In this document: positions 1-11,620 of the stretch, one piece after another | How positions within the stretch are numbered: position 1 is the first letter of the stretch | Layout: each line of letters starts with the position of its first letter | Assembly (NCBI RefSeq): GCF_027409185.1 | Contig: NC_084474.1 | Location: forward strand, 87,411,005 to 87,475,004 | Reading direction: 5' to 3' | Length of the DNA: 64,000 bases | DNA from: Cynocephalus volans | Lineage: Eukaryota > Chordata > Mammalia > Dermoptera > Cynocephalidae | The notes under the pieces: model-generated | The model's input: the letters and a program-made list of their open reading frames with translations, nothing else | Told to the model about the DNA's origin: nothing | Databases searched by the model: none | Position numbers and translations under genes: made by a program

Positions 1-1690
1 AGCCTGTGACTTTTGAATATAGAGCTTAATCCATTTACATTTGGGGTTACATTTGGTGGCATCATAGGGTTGTTATTGAAAGGTCTTGTGCTACTTCTGG
101 CATTTTACCACTTTTTGTTTAGATGTTTTAAATATCTTTTGTTCTTTCTTCCCCTTTTTTTATTTATCTTCAGTGTTTGTTGTTGTTTTATGAGGTGGTA
201 AGATTTAATTTCTTTCTCCTCATTTGCATTTTTGCTATATCAGTGGGTTTTGTTCTTTCTTGTATATTTATGGTAGTGATTATCATTTTTTGGATTCCAG
301 ATGTAGGACTCCCTTCAGGATTTCTTACAGGGGTGGTTGTGTGGTGGTGAACTCTAGCAGCTTTTGTTTGTCTGGGAAATACACTATTTCTCCCTCAGTT
401 CAGAAAGATAGTCTTGCTGGGCATAGTATTATTGGCTGAAAGACTTTTTTATTGCCCCCCGCCCCTTTAGTATTTTGAATATATCATCCCATTTTCTTCT
501 GTCCTGTAGAGTTTCAGTTGAGAAGTCTACTGTTAGTCTGATGGGGGCTCCCTTATAGGTCACTGGACACTTTCTCTTGCTGCTTTTAGAATTCTCTTTT
601 TGTCTGTGAGGTTAGCCAGTTTGACTATAATTTGTCTTGGAAAGGATCTCTTTGATTGAATCTGTTCAGGGATCTTTGAGCTTCCTGGATCTGAAGGTCA
701 GTGTCTCATCCTGAACCTGGGAAGTTTCCTTTATTATTTCTTTGAATAGGTTTTCAAAGCCTTTCCTTTCTCCTCCCCTTCTGGAACATCCATGATTTGT
801 ATGTTTGTGCACTTAAGATTGTCTGATAGCTCTCTTAGATTTTCTTCACTTTTTAAAATAATTTTTTCCTTTTTTTTTTTGTTTTGTTTTTTTTTTTGTC
901 CACCGGGCTTATTATGAAAAGACTGTCTTCAAGACCTGAAATTCTTTCTTCTGCTTGCTCTAGCTTGCTGTTTAAGCTCCCCATTGTGTTTCTTATTTCA
1001 CTGAATAAATCCTTCAGTTCTAGGAGTTCTGCTACATTCTTTTTTAAGGTATTAATCTCTTTGTAAATTTTCTCCTTCATATTCTGGGTATTTTTTCTCA
1101 TTTCATTGTGTTCTCTGAGTCTTCTCATATATTTAAGTTTACTTAAGATTTAGCTTGGAATTCCTTTTCAATCATTTTAAGGATTTCATGGTCTATGGGG
1201 TCTGGCACTTAAGAATTACTATATTCCTTTGGTGGCATCATATTTTCCTGTTTATTCATATTTTTAGTATCTCTGCATAGATGTCTAGTCATCTGGTAGA
1301 GCAGTTGCTTCTTTTACTCTCGAGTGGGCTTTGAGGAGAAAGACTTCCTTCTCATTTTGCAGGCTCTGTGGGTGACTCCCCTGTGTCAGTGCAGTCACAT
1401 GTGTGGTGGGCTGCCTGCAGGGTAATTGTGGATGCTACTGGGGTGGTGAGCCATCCTTGTGGCAGCAGTAGCTGCGGCAATGGCTGTGATGGACCACCTG
1501 CACAGAAGCAGTGTTTGCAGCATGCTCCTGCCTTCTGTTTATCTAGGGAGAGTGCTGCCTGAGGCTTCTGCCCGGGTCCCTAGTTGCAGGTTGCGCTCCT
1601 GCCTTCTGTTTTGGCAGAGGGAGGGCTGCCTATATTATCTTTTAATTTCATTTCTGCATGAAGTTTTTGATGTATCCGTGTAAAAGATAT
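1..1690 (-). mobile_element. LINE-1 5' part, antisense (5' UTR, ORF1, start of ORF2), decayed
   Basis: Read on the minus strand this is an old L1. A 5' UTR-like stretch (about 1690-1130) leads into ORF1. An open segment at 853-1128 encodes the ORF1p coiled coil, with heptad-like text such as LNSKLEQAEERISGLEDS. Across frameshifts and stops the RNA-binding middle follows (ERKGFENLFKEI, about 700-780). The C-terminal domain comes next (RLTVDFSTETLQDRRKWDDI, about 470-570). The last 50 bases resemble the beginning of ORF2. The reading frame is broken many times, so no protein is made. The window edge cuts the element within ORF2. The exact L1 subfamily and the outer 5' boundary are uncertain. 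Confidence 0.82.
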
Positions 1691-3299
1691 ACTGAAGAGA
1701 CTCTGGATTATGTTACGTTCCTCTAAGATTATTGATTTTGATTATAGCAGACAATTAACTTGGCTGAACTCAAACTTCAAACCCTGTCTCCCCTTTAGTA
1801 GCTAGCAGTAAAATTTCTACTGTCTTTTTTATTTTAGTTTTACTACTTGTAGTTTTCCCAAAGTTTGCATAGTTCAAGCCAGAAACGTGGGCAGAATTTA
1901 TACACTGAACGTGGTCCACCCCCTTTGTGTTTCTCTCCTTTATAAGATTTCTCCTATCACTTAAAAGATGTTGCAGTTGTCCCAAACTTTGTCCTATTGA
2001 TCTCTCAACCAATAAGACTTCAGGTACCTATCTGAATTGTTGCCACCCTGAAGAGCAACAACTGGAAACGACCCTCAGGTGCAAAGCTGTAGAAATGAGA
2101 AACTCAGTCAGGGCTGATTTTTTCTTTCAGGTTTTTGAAATCTGCTCTCATTTGTTCCTGTTTTGTCACTCTCCAGGGCCTTCACATAGTTTTTTCAAAA
2201 TAGTTTGTCCAGAGTTGACCATTGTTATTGGCAAGAGGCCTGGTCCAGTACAAGTGACTCTGTAATTACTAGAAGCAAACTTTCAGCAACTGATGACTGG
2301 TACAATGGGCTAATAGAACCATAGCTCTTTCTCTCACAGCAGCTCCAAGTCAAACAAAAAGCCTCAATGGAAAAGAACTACTGGAGTCATCTAGTGTTTG
2401 CTTAAATCAGGTGCTCAATCGATGTTTGCTGAATTAAATTGAACAACAAACATTAGGATCTCAGGGACTGATTTGTACAGCTGTAACGTGACTCTAATCA
2501 ATGGCTCATTGACTATTGTCCAGTCTGATGCTAAGGGAAATGTATATGGCAGCTGGTCATGAGAGCCAGAGATCAAAAGATCTGGGAGAATTGCATACCT
2601 CTACTCAGAAACAGGCTGGGAAATCATGTCCCCACCTACGAGAAGTTACCACAACTGTGGTGCCTTTATAAACTCTGGGAAAGTTCACAGACCTTGAGGC
2701 AAGGTTGGGAGAGGCAATGAAGGAAAGTTGTACTTTGGGACCTCTGAGAACTAGAAGACATAGTCTCATAAGGAAAACATACCAGCATGTTGGGATATAA
2801 ATAGATGACTATGTAATTTATTATCTGAAACAGGGCACTTATGAGAGAGAGGGGGATTCTATTAATATTTATGCCAGGGCAACAGGCCTGAAATGCTATT
2901 GCCCCAGGCAAATTGGTATGTATAAGACCTTGAGTGGTGTTGGGTGTGGGCTGCTTCTCGCTGGCATATTGGAAGATAACATATCTCTGATGCCTCACAA
3001 GCAATATAACTGCAGTCAGTGCAGTTATTCCCCAGTCCTCTCGTGTACCAACAGCATAGCTCCATTAGATGGCCCTAGGGCAGGCTAGAACTTGAGCAGT
3101 GAGCACTTGGGAAGAGCTGGAACTAATATGCTGGCCCCAGTTTAAAGCTAGTCCTGAAAGACAGCCAGATATCCAAGTTTTAGTGTTCAAGGAGCCTGGA
3201 AACGTGGGCTTGAGTCACATAGACACTAATATACCAGGAGAGTTGCATGTGATAAACAGTACTCCATGCTGTGGTAATTCTGGAAGCCAAGGCATTCTA
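1691..3299. other. Intergenic, no gene seen; faint repeat relics
   Basis: No coding signal is convincing here. Around 1700-2100 the sequence could be an outward extension of the neighbouring L1 5' UTR or part of an LTR. About 2405-2450 has the 'tgctcaat...gaattaaattgaa' style ending of an L2/MIR 3' terminus on the plus strand. The stretch about 2760-2960 has the feel of an old interspersed repeat that I cannot name. Confidence 0.4.
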
Positions 3300-3360
3300 A
3301 CTAGTTTCACTCATTTATTCATTCAGTAAACATTTATTGATGGCACTAGCTAGGAAATGA
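3300..3360 (-). mobile_element. L2/MIR 3'-terminal fragment, antisense
   Basis: The text 'cactcatttattcattcagtaaacatttattgatggc' reversed is the typical L2 3' end (…caataaatgtttactgaatgaat…). It is a short remnant only. Confidence 0.55.
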
Positions 3361-4530
3361 TTGTGCCTTGGAGGTACCCCAGTTTATACACATCAGGGTC
3401 TGACCTCAGTAACTGGGGCTTCAAGGCTAGTCAGCAGTCAGGGCTCTGCAGCAACTTCTGAGGGTCAGTCCTAAGCTTCAGGTTAAGCAGAAAGCTGGTA
3501 AACAAACAGGAACTAAGGCAAAACTCACATTTACAAAGAAGCATGCACCTTGGGAGGAAGGAAAGAACTTACAGGTGGTGTGCTTGTGAGCACCAGGCTC
3601 ACCCCTGGCACACCGATGTTGGAGTGAGGGGTCCTGAGGACTCTCAGCCCCCACCTGCTCTGGCCCACGGATGATAGCACTCTGCCAGCTAGGTCAAGAC
3701 CACCTGAAGATGGATGTATTGAGCCTGCGGGCTGACATGGAGCAGGGCTGGGAAGCGGGCAGCAGCTGCCTCTGAGAGGCTGGGCTCTCCTGGAGGCTGA
3801 GGATGAAGAGAGAGGGCAGGAGCAGGATAAGGGCACCAACAGGGCAGGGCACAAGCAAATGCCGGCCTTACCTTCTCCTCTATTCTACTGGGGCCAGCCC
3901 CATTTGAGATAGACCCAGGGCTTCCTGGTTCGCTCTGGTATCGCCGATCCTCAAAGTCACTGGCATTAGTTGGTCCCATCTGCCCTTTGGGATTGGTGAC
4001 TGACTTCCCTGGTATACAGGACCACAGGAAGGTTTTAAACAGAATGTTTCCATCTTAATGGCCAAAGACAACTATTCGGTTCAGTATAGTTCTACAACAC
4101 ATAAAGAGCCAGCTCTCCGCTGGGCTGCATTCCTGGCTGTGGGCACCCCGAGGATGCATCAAGACTCAATTCCCACCCTCAAGAGCTCATAGGCTGAGAG
4201 GAGGAGATGAAAAATTATAATCAAATGGGATAAGTACTGTGATAAACAGAAGTTGGCAGAGGGTACCCGACCTAGGCTAGATCGAAACGGACCAACATCA
4301 CTTTTTTTCTTTTTAAACAAAGAAGAGATGCCCCAGTTGGAAAAAAGTGATTCTTCTCTAGAGTAGAGTGACATTTCCAAACTCCTTTGAATTATCACCA
4401 TCAATTCTCTCTATTTCATTCATTTGTGATAACTAAGAACTCTGCACCATATAGATTCTGTAACTTCTCACATCAGTCAACATTTGTTGGATGCCTACTA
4501 AGTGCCAGGATGAGGTGCTTTTATATATGT
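3361..4530. other. Intergenic around the candidate exon, otherwise unassigned
   Basis: Apart from the exon-like frame at 3872-4008 (minus), I see a possible L2-type antisense relic at about 4165-4275 ('ccaccctcaagagctcataggctg'). Nothing else is interpretable. Confidence 0.4.
3872..4008 (-). CDS. Candidate internal coding exon of unknown gene (137 nt)
   Basis: On the minus strand an open 45-codon frame is bounded by an AG acceptor (cag at 4011-4009) and a GAGAAG/GTAAGG donor at 3872/3871. The peptide reads KSVTNPKGQMGPTNASDF and continues with EDRRYQSEPGSPGSISNG, ending in RIEEK. It is hydrophilic, Ser/Gly/Pro-rich and has no obvious repeat origin. Exon length (2 + 45x3) gives entry phase 1 and exit phase 0. 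The polypyrimidine tract upstream is weak. A second strong donor-like sequence (CACCT/GTAAGTTC, near 3570) lies downstream on the same strand. I do not recognise the protein and see no partner exons. The C-terminal gene at 28-59 kb ends 24 kb upstream of it, so it would belong to another gene or be a chance frame. Confidence 0.35.
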
Positions 4531-4534
4531 ATTG

Positions 4535-5395
4535 GTTGGCTATTGATGTGTGACAACCACACAAAAAATCTCAGTGACATACAGTAATAAGCATTTATTT
4601 CTCATCTTTGGAATACCTTGAGGCTGGATGAGCTAAATGAAAGAAAATGAGCCAAAATGCTGGGTACTGTTCAGGCTCTATTTAAGGAGGAAAAGCCTGC
4701 TAGCCAGCACTCAAAATGGCGGGGCAGGCAGCTAGGAGGAGTACATATGCTTATATGGGTTGGTGGGTGCGAAAAACGCGGGTGGGGAGGGGGAGGGAGT
4801 GCTGGTGTGTGGGATCAGGTCGACTATTGGTGCGGATGTGGTGGGTAGGGGTGACGTAGTCAAGATGGGAGGCACCTCCAGGTGGGAGGGGAAGGGTCCT
4901 TTGTCTGGGAAACCACAACGTAGAGGTTTTTCTTTGTTTGAAGAAACCACGAGGTAGGGTAAAAGACTGGCAGACATTTTGTACTCAATATGATGCCAGT
5001 CACATCCATGATGAGGTCAGTCATATCCAAGGTGATGTGACCGTGTCCAAGATGGCACTGGCCACATCCAAGACCTATCACTTAGCAGGGCATGGTCTGG
5101 AGGCTCTTCCTCAAGCTGCGGGTGTACAGATGTGCTAGTCGTTCCACGCCATGTGTCTCTCACTCTCTTGGGCAAATGGGCTAGCCTGGGCAAGTTCTTC
5201 TAATGGCTAGTGCAGAGGCTAAGACAGTCAGCCCTACTGTGCAGGTACATTGTGTCACATGTACTAAAATTCCATAGGTCCAAATAATGCACATGGCTGA
5301 AGACAAGGCCACATGGGGGAAGTTCCTCTGCTTTTGGGGGGAGAGGAACTGCAAAGTTGCATGATAGTGGTCCTTATTCAGAGAAGGATGAACTG
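4535..5395 (+). mobile_element. Old interspersed repeat with G-rich internal part, family uncertain
   Basis: The start 'attggttggctattgatgtgtgacaaccacac…cagtgacatacagtaataagcatttatttctcat' resembles a common mammalian MER/MLT-type element. The far end ('cctgggcaagttcttctaatggc') is also repeat-like. Between them, 4700-4960 is unusually G-rich with several CpGs, and 'caagatggc'-type words recur (4712-4722, 4861-4869, 5048-5056). I cannot assign a family. Confidence 0.45.
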
Positions 5396-5560
5396 CGGCC
5401 AATGATTCAATCTACATTATACATGATGTCGTCTAATCCCTTCAACACTGCGTAGGAGAGATAGCACTACCCCCATTACAGAGAGAGAAAGCTAAGACTC
5501 GGGGGTGTTAAACCACTTACCAAGGCTGGAGAAAGAGCCAGAATCAAAACAGGCTCACGT
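5395..5560 (-). mobile_element. MIR SINE, antisense
   Basis: It contains the MIR reverse-complement word order: low-divergence 'cccccattacagagagagaaagctaagactc…ttaaaccacttaccaaggctggagaaagagccagaatc'. MIRs are ancient tRNA-derived SINEs shared by mammals. There is no coding capacity. Confidence 0.7.
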
Positions 5561-7320
5561 CCTTGGGTGCTTCCTTTCTATCCAGTCCAGTCTTCCTGCT
5601 TTGTGATGATGGGGAAGGACCAGCACAGCTGGGGCTTTGAGAACTTATTTCCTAAGGGTAAGAAAATGAGGACACCTGCGTGTGCTCTAGCAAGGCCCGT
5701 GGAGGACGATGGTAGCCACAGGCTCCTGAATCAAATGGTGGGAGACAGGGCCAAGTAAAACACAGGCTGTTTTGAGGGACTGGGCTGTCATTGTCCCCTC
5801 ACTGACAGGAATGGCACTAAATTAAAGCCAGACCTCCAGGTGGAGACCCGGTAATGTGTAGAGCCATGTTTCATCCCCACGAGTGCCTTTCAACATTAAT
5901 GACAACTGCGTGGGCAGAGAGACATCTTGTACGAAGCCGGGCACCCGTGAGGATGGTTGTGTCCAGGCTCCGTCGCTGAGGAGCAGGCAGGTCGGGGTGG
6001 CTGGGGTGTGCTCGGCTGGCTGGGCTTTGTCTCCTTCCAGAAGACATGCTTGGTTCTGGCATTCGACCCAAGTTCAAATTCTGGCTCCTCACCTGTGAGG
6101 TGAGTGATGATTTCCACCTTCCACAGCCTCTGGGTGCAGGGGGGTAAGCGCCATCAGGTGCCCTGTTACCACATGTGCACCTGCCCCCAGCTGCTTCAAG
6201 GAGAGGTGGAGAGTTCACCTCACAAGGGCCCTCTAGCCAGGGATGCCTGGGAGGTTACACTCCTACCCCCAGGTAGTCAATGGCTGACGGAGATGGTCAC
6301 ACAAAAGCCTCTTGTCTCAGGAGGGGACAAGTCTACAGAGTGATTTGTGCCCCAGAGCCCTCTGTGGATCAGGCCTTTTACTGACTGAATGATGTCCCTT
6401 CACGTAATCTGAAATAATCCTTATTTAAAGTCAACCATTTGTCAGCATTAACCACGCCTACAAATACCTTCACAGCAACACCTGCATTAGGGTGTCATTG
6501 AATAGGTGGGTCCCAGAGCCCGGCCAAGACATAAAACCAACCACCACACCAGCTTACTGCCTTCACTCCCTCACAGGTTTTTCCTGAAGAACTTGCCCTC
6601 GGGAAGTGCACTTGAACCCCTGCCTCAGGCTCTGCTTCCAGGGAAGCCAACCCGAGACGAGGGTTTAAGGAGAGGCTCCAGGGGCCCGCTGGCCTCTCAG
6701 CTTCCTGACCACAGGTCCTGTCCTGAGGTATTATGTGATTTGGACAAACCAATCATCTTGTGTCCCAGAAGTGACTGCATTTTAATGAGGACTGTTGGAA
6801 AGAAAAGGGTCTCTGGACCCAAAGGAACCTCCTCTGTGTGGTTCTTGGCTCAGGGTCACCTCTCTGCTGGGAGAGAAGTTGGGGACCAGTGATCTGAGCT
6901 AGGATTTGTGGCCATTGACATGCTCTGTGAGCAGGACAAAGGTTTCATCTCTGACAATGCCCAGCTGTGAGCTTGTGATTGGAGAGGCCAAATCATAACC
7001 TCATTCACTAAGGTTACGAGGAAGAAGAAAATAAAAAGTAAGCAAAAGCCTTGAATTCTAGACAAGAAATGCTGGGTAGTGGAGATCAGGCCAGTCAGGT
7101 ACTTAGGGTCAGAATTGGAAGGGACAGACATGCTGCTAGAACAAGGCCACACAGCCCATGAGAGAGAGAGAGACAGGTCCCCTTCCCTCCTCCTCCTACC
7201 CCAGGCCTCATGCATCCCTCCGTTTCCCAGCTTTTCTTAAGGCAGCCTGAATAACTCTCTGTACCTCCCAACCTGCACAGCCTGGGGACGTCCTTTCTCT
7301 TTGATTGTTCACTTGGCCAA
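5561..7320. other. Intergenic, no gene seen
   Basis: Overlapping open frames on both strands at 5870-6340 and 6490-6900 have no recognisable protein content and lack consistent splice context. About 6040-6170 may be a degraded MIR (plus). I support no function. Confidence 0.4.
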
Positions 7321-7575
7321 CTCCTAGTCACCTCTGATCTCAGCACAACCACAGCTTCCTCGGGGAAGCCCGCCCGACCTCGCAGTCTGATCCAGGTGCG
7401 CTGCCCCTGTGTTTCCTACACCTCACCGGGCCCCAGAGCGTCTGCGATATCTAATTTCTTGTTAGTCTCCCTGATTAGGCCATTAGTACCCTCAGGACTG
7501 TGGCCGTGTCTTATCCATCCCTGGATTCAAAGCACAGTGAGTGGCACAGAGTAGGTGCTCAATGAGTGAATGGTA
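7320..7575 (+). mobile_element. L2 LINE 3' UTR fragment
   Basis: It ends in the L2-style terminus '…gtggcacagagtaggtgctcaatgagtgaatgg' and is preceded by 'gactgtggccgtgtcttatccatccctg', matching the L2 3' UTR order (product-of-decay wording, sense strand). Confidence 0.7.
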
Positions 7576-8367
7576 CACAAGCAGGGACCAGGTGGTGGGT
7601 TGGTAAGCCCTGCTCACAGCGCTCCTGTCTTTGGAAGTGGCAGGTGCTTGCCTCGTTACCATTTGCAGCTGGTTGTCACAGCGGTGATTCCCAGATGCAC
7701 CCCAGGGCAACGCAAAGCAGAGGCTACCTCCAAGTGGGTTACTCCAGGAAGGCCACCAAAAGCAGGGAGCATCTGAGATGGCCTGGAAAGGGTGAATTCA
7801 ATGCCAAGGAGAAGACAGAAGGGCTTTGCCTTATTGGCCCGGAGCCAATACAGCCTCTGCAAGGTGAGAGGAACTGAGGAGGCAGACAGCATCTGGGCCC
7901 AGGAAGAGGCTTTCACGAGCCCTTTCACCAGGGTCTGCCCAGCTGTCCACCAGCAAGGCCCAGCGCAAAAGCAAAGGCCATCCATCGGCTTGGGTGAGTC
8001 GATGCTGAGGCCCAGCCTGGATTTATAGTGACACACATTGATTTTGGCTCTTGGAGGGTATCAGCTCACCCGTAAATTAGAAGATTTATCTGCAGGTGCT
8101 ACAGAGATAAGTGGCTTTGCACATAAATACCTTTCTTCTTTTTTTAAAACTAAGAGTGTTAATGTGCTGAGGATGTTCCACAGAAAAGGATTTAGGGAAC
8201 TCCTGCAAAATCCCTGAGATCAGCCCTGGCATGTGGAATGTCTGCAAAGTGCCCAGCCCCAAGTCTTCCAGAACTTGGAGCCACAGTGTTATCCCCCATC
8301 CCTTGTCCTCATGTAAGGAAGGGGTGTGCTGTCTAGGTGCTATGTGCCTTGCTTGGTCCTAAAGGAT
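7576..8367. other. Intergenic, no gene seen
   Basis: Several overlapping open frames exist on both strands (7560-8040), but none looks like a known protein or exon. No other structure was noted. Confidence 0.4.
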
Positions 8368-9065
8368 TCATTCGCTCACTCATTCATTCATTCATCAAAT
8401 ATCCACTGAAGGTCTATTATGCCAGACTTGGGGCCAGGGACTGCGGATGGATGCAGAGGTGAACTAGACAAAGTCCCTGCCCTCAAGGAGCTCACACACC
8501 AGTGGAGGACACAGATGGTGAATAAATAGGATTACATCAGGTGTGATCCATGCTATGAAGAGAGGACACAGATTGATGCAAATGGTATGACACAGGCTGG
8601 GATGGAGGCTACTCACATATGGAGTGGCCTTTGCCTGGATCAGGGCATCCTTATAAGACCTCACAGAGAGTGACATCTGAGCAGACAGAGATGTGAGGAC
8701 AAGAATGAGGTTGTCTTGCAAAGAGGAGGAGGAGGGATGACATTCCATGCAGAGGGTACTACAGAAGCAGGAAAGAGCTTGGAATGTTCCAGAAACAGAA
8801 AGGAGGCCAGAGTGGCTGGAGGTTGGTGGGCAAATGGGAAAGAGGTAAGAAATGAGATGGGAGAGGCAGGCAGAGGCTAGATCCCTCGAGCCAATGGAGA
8901 AGTTTAGGTTTTATAACAAGCATCGTGGGAAGCCATCAAATAGTTTAAAGCAGGGAAGTGACATGCTTCCACTCATGTTTGCACAGATGGCCCAGGCGCT
9001 GCTGGAGATTGGATGGGAGGAATCAAATGTGGAAGAAGAGAGGCAGGGGAGATGGCAGGAAGCAG
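8368..9065 (-). mobile_element. L2 LINE 3' UTR, long antisense copy
   Basis: It starts with tandem 'ttcattcattcattcatcaaatatccactg' (the L2 tail reversed). It then follows L2 order: 'gtccctgccctcaaggagctcac', a 'tgacatctgagcagac' segment, 'ggaatgttccagaaacagaaaggaggccagagtggctgga' and 'gggaagtgacatg'. It is about 0.7 kb long and non-coding. Confidence 0.85.
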
Positions 9066-11000
9066 GTGGGTACAAGCTGCATGTTGAAGAACTTGGTTAA
9101 TCCTAAATGCCAAGGGAGAGACCCCAGCAGCATGCTTCCCAGGCTTCAGCTACACAGCCACAGTCACAGCCACCTGTGAGGAAGCCAAGCAGGCCTACGG
9201 CACTGTCACCAGACTCCCCATCCCGGCTGACTCTGGGCTGGGCCTTCTCAAGCCTGGGACGCTGCACCCACGCACCTTCTGCATCTTGGACTGGGTCTAT
9301 TCCCACAGAACCAGGGAAAGTGCCATGGAAAAGTGTACACTGTTCCAGGTAGCAAGTGACAACTTCACCTGAAATTCATCCCCTTTGGGGTGAACTGTCC
9401 TGATTTTAGCATCCTTCAATAGGAATATTGTTTTTCAGAGAGGAGGATGCACTGGAAACAGATCATTGCAGGTAGTGAACAATTGCAACCCCCTGTCTCT
9501 AACCTCCCCCCAAGCCACCGTCCCGTCCTCTTTGAGCCAATCCTCTTCCCACTGATGACCCCACCACAACACACCTCCTAAGACTCTTTGTCCAGTGCGT
9601 CAGACACTGTTGGTTATCTCTGCAGTACCTAATTTAGTTCAAATATCAGAGGAGGTTGGCCTCTCCCAGCTCCCAGGGCTGAGTTACAGTGGGCATAAGC
9701 CAGCATGGCTAAGCACATTCCCCGCACGAGACAGGAGAAGTCAGCCAAGGGTCTTCCAGAAAGATTTTCCTCTCTGATAAAAAGAGATGCCAGGCAGGAA
9801 ACACTCCCTTTTCTGTCTTTGCTGGAAGCATGTGATGCCTGGATCAGGGCGTCCTCACAAGGCCATTACCAGCTAATTGACCAAAAGAACAAGCTGAAAT
9901 GTCAAGGACAAAGAGTAAAGAAACCAAATTAACTGACCCTGGGCCTGCTCTGTCTCCAGGCTTCTCTCCTTACGTGAGAAAGCAAATGTCCTCTTTGCGG
10001 AATAGGTTTTGAGTTGGGTCTTTTGCAGCACCATGCCTCTAGACAGATCCTGTTCAGAAGTCGCACCCCCACCAGCAGGCAGCCCATCCCTCAAGCCGTT
10101 TCCAACTAGGATTGTCTCCCCTGTTCCTGCTGAACAGGGCCGTTTCTGCCAGGCAGAACCAGGCAGAGTCAAACCAATGTTCCTTCCAGTTGAGAGAGGA
10201 CACTTTTGATTTACCCAAACATGGTGAGCCCTGGCAGCTACGAGGAAAAGGACATAGAACAGGTGAGTGCAAAGGAAAGGGTTAGACTGCACACTGGGCC
10301 CCTGGGAAAGGATTGGGAAGACTCCCCCCATGCAGGACCAGCCCTAAGTGTGGGGTGGGCGGCACGGCCATTGGTATCAGGATCACAGCACGGTACAGAC
10401 GGCACACCCCTCTTTTGTCTGCCAAAAAATTTTCTCTGGGGTCCAACCTTCTCCAGTGGCGCAGCTGACACAGCCTCATTCTGACCCATTCAGTCCTGTG
10501 TGGAATCTGGACTTTGAAAGAAGACAGGGTGGCAGGGGAGGGAATCGGAAGCAGAACCCTGGAGGGGTATGGCCTCTGGGCCATCTCTGCTTCCCTATGT
10601 GGTGACCTTAGTTGGGTCAACTCCTGAAGGGCTTCAGTCTCCTCACTGCTAAATAAGTAGACTAGATAGATGGTCCTGGGGGCCTTCCAGCCAGTGATGC
10701 CACACAATGCCACACGATGCCACACAATGCTACATGATGTCATGCATTGCAGGAAATACTGTGGGCTCTGCAGGTTCCTGGGTACAGCCTGAACACCCTT
10801 TCACTCTGGGGGAGCCTAGCCAGTGTCATTCTGCCAGTCGAGAGAGACCCACGGCCCTGAACTAGGACGATCAGACCCATGTTGTCTATCATTTCACGTT
10901 CCTGTCAAGAATTTGCAACTATATCATCCCAATTACATGTCCCAGGCATCTTTCAAGGCAGACCTCTCTTTTCCACTTTCAGGTGAAGAGATGAGATCCA
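9066..11000. other. Intergenic, mostly unassigned
   Basis: No gene was recognised. The overlapping minus and plus frames at 9870-10750 have no known content. The only clear structure is the 10-bp tandem array at 10696-10750, listed separately. Confidence 0.4.
10696..10750. repeat. Short minisatellite, 10-bp period
   Basis: About five units vary around 'catgccacaca': ccacacaatg, ccacacgatg, ccacacaatg, ctacatgatg, tcatgcattg. The units are imperfect, and the last two have drifted most. Confidence 0.85.
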
Positions 11001-11003
11001 AAA

Positions 11004-11395
11004 CTAATAATGGCAGGTGTATGAGTCCATTTCTGTTGCATATAGCAAAATAACAGGAACTAGGTGTTTATTAAGAAAACAAATTTACGCTGACAGTTTT
11101 GGAGGCTGGGAAGTCCAAAGTCCAGGGAACACATTTGGCAAAGGCCTTAGTGGTGGCAACAGTGACCTGGGGGTCTCAAGTGGCAGAAAATGGCAGAGCA
11201 GAGAGAGACTAACCTCTCCTGTGCTCTTCTTTTAAAGCCCTAAGAACCATGCCCCTGACCACCATTGTTAATCCATTCACTATGACATGGTCCTCAGAAT
11301 CTAATCACCTCTTCGAGGCCCCACCTTTCAATCATCATAATAGGATTTCCCACCCTCAGCAGTTACAGTGGGGATTTAAGCTTCAATGAGGTTGG
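11004..11395 (+). mobile_element. Mid-age mammalian LTR/MER-type repeat
   Basis: The order 'tgagtccatttctgttgcatatagcaaaataacaggaact…tttggaggctgggaagtccaaag…taatcacctcttcgaggccccacctttcaatc' is a well-known interspersed repeat seen throughout mammalian genomes. I believe it belongs to the ERVL-MaLR/MER group, but I cannot name the subfamily from memory. Confidence 0.65.
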
Positions 11396-11429
11396 GGAGG
11401 GGGTGGGCATCCAATCTTCAGCAGCAGGT

Positions 11430-11620
11430 AACTTGGAAAGACCTTATTACGGGCCAGGCCCCTGGCATACACATCACATTCGATCCTCACAGGGGCCCTG
11501 GAATTTCAGCACATTCTCCACATTGTATCAATCAGGGAGGGAGCAGCGGACAGAGCTGGCAGTCAGTGCCACAGAGCCTGGAGGTGAGAGAGGAGGTGCC
11601 AGGAGCCATCTGAGCCATCT
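11430..11620 (-). mobile_element. MIR-like fragment, antisense
   Basis: 'Ttattacgggccaggcccctggcatacacatcacattcgatcctcacag' fits the 3' part of a reversed MIR. It is heavily diverged. Confidence 0.45.

Noticed and set aside
853..1128. 91-codon coiled-coil frame as a separate small gene
   Set aside because: It matches the L1 ORF1p coiled coil and is continuous with other ORF1p parts through frameshifts.
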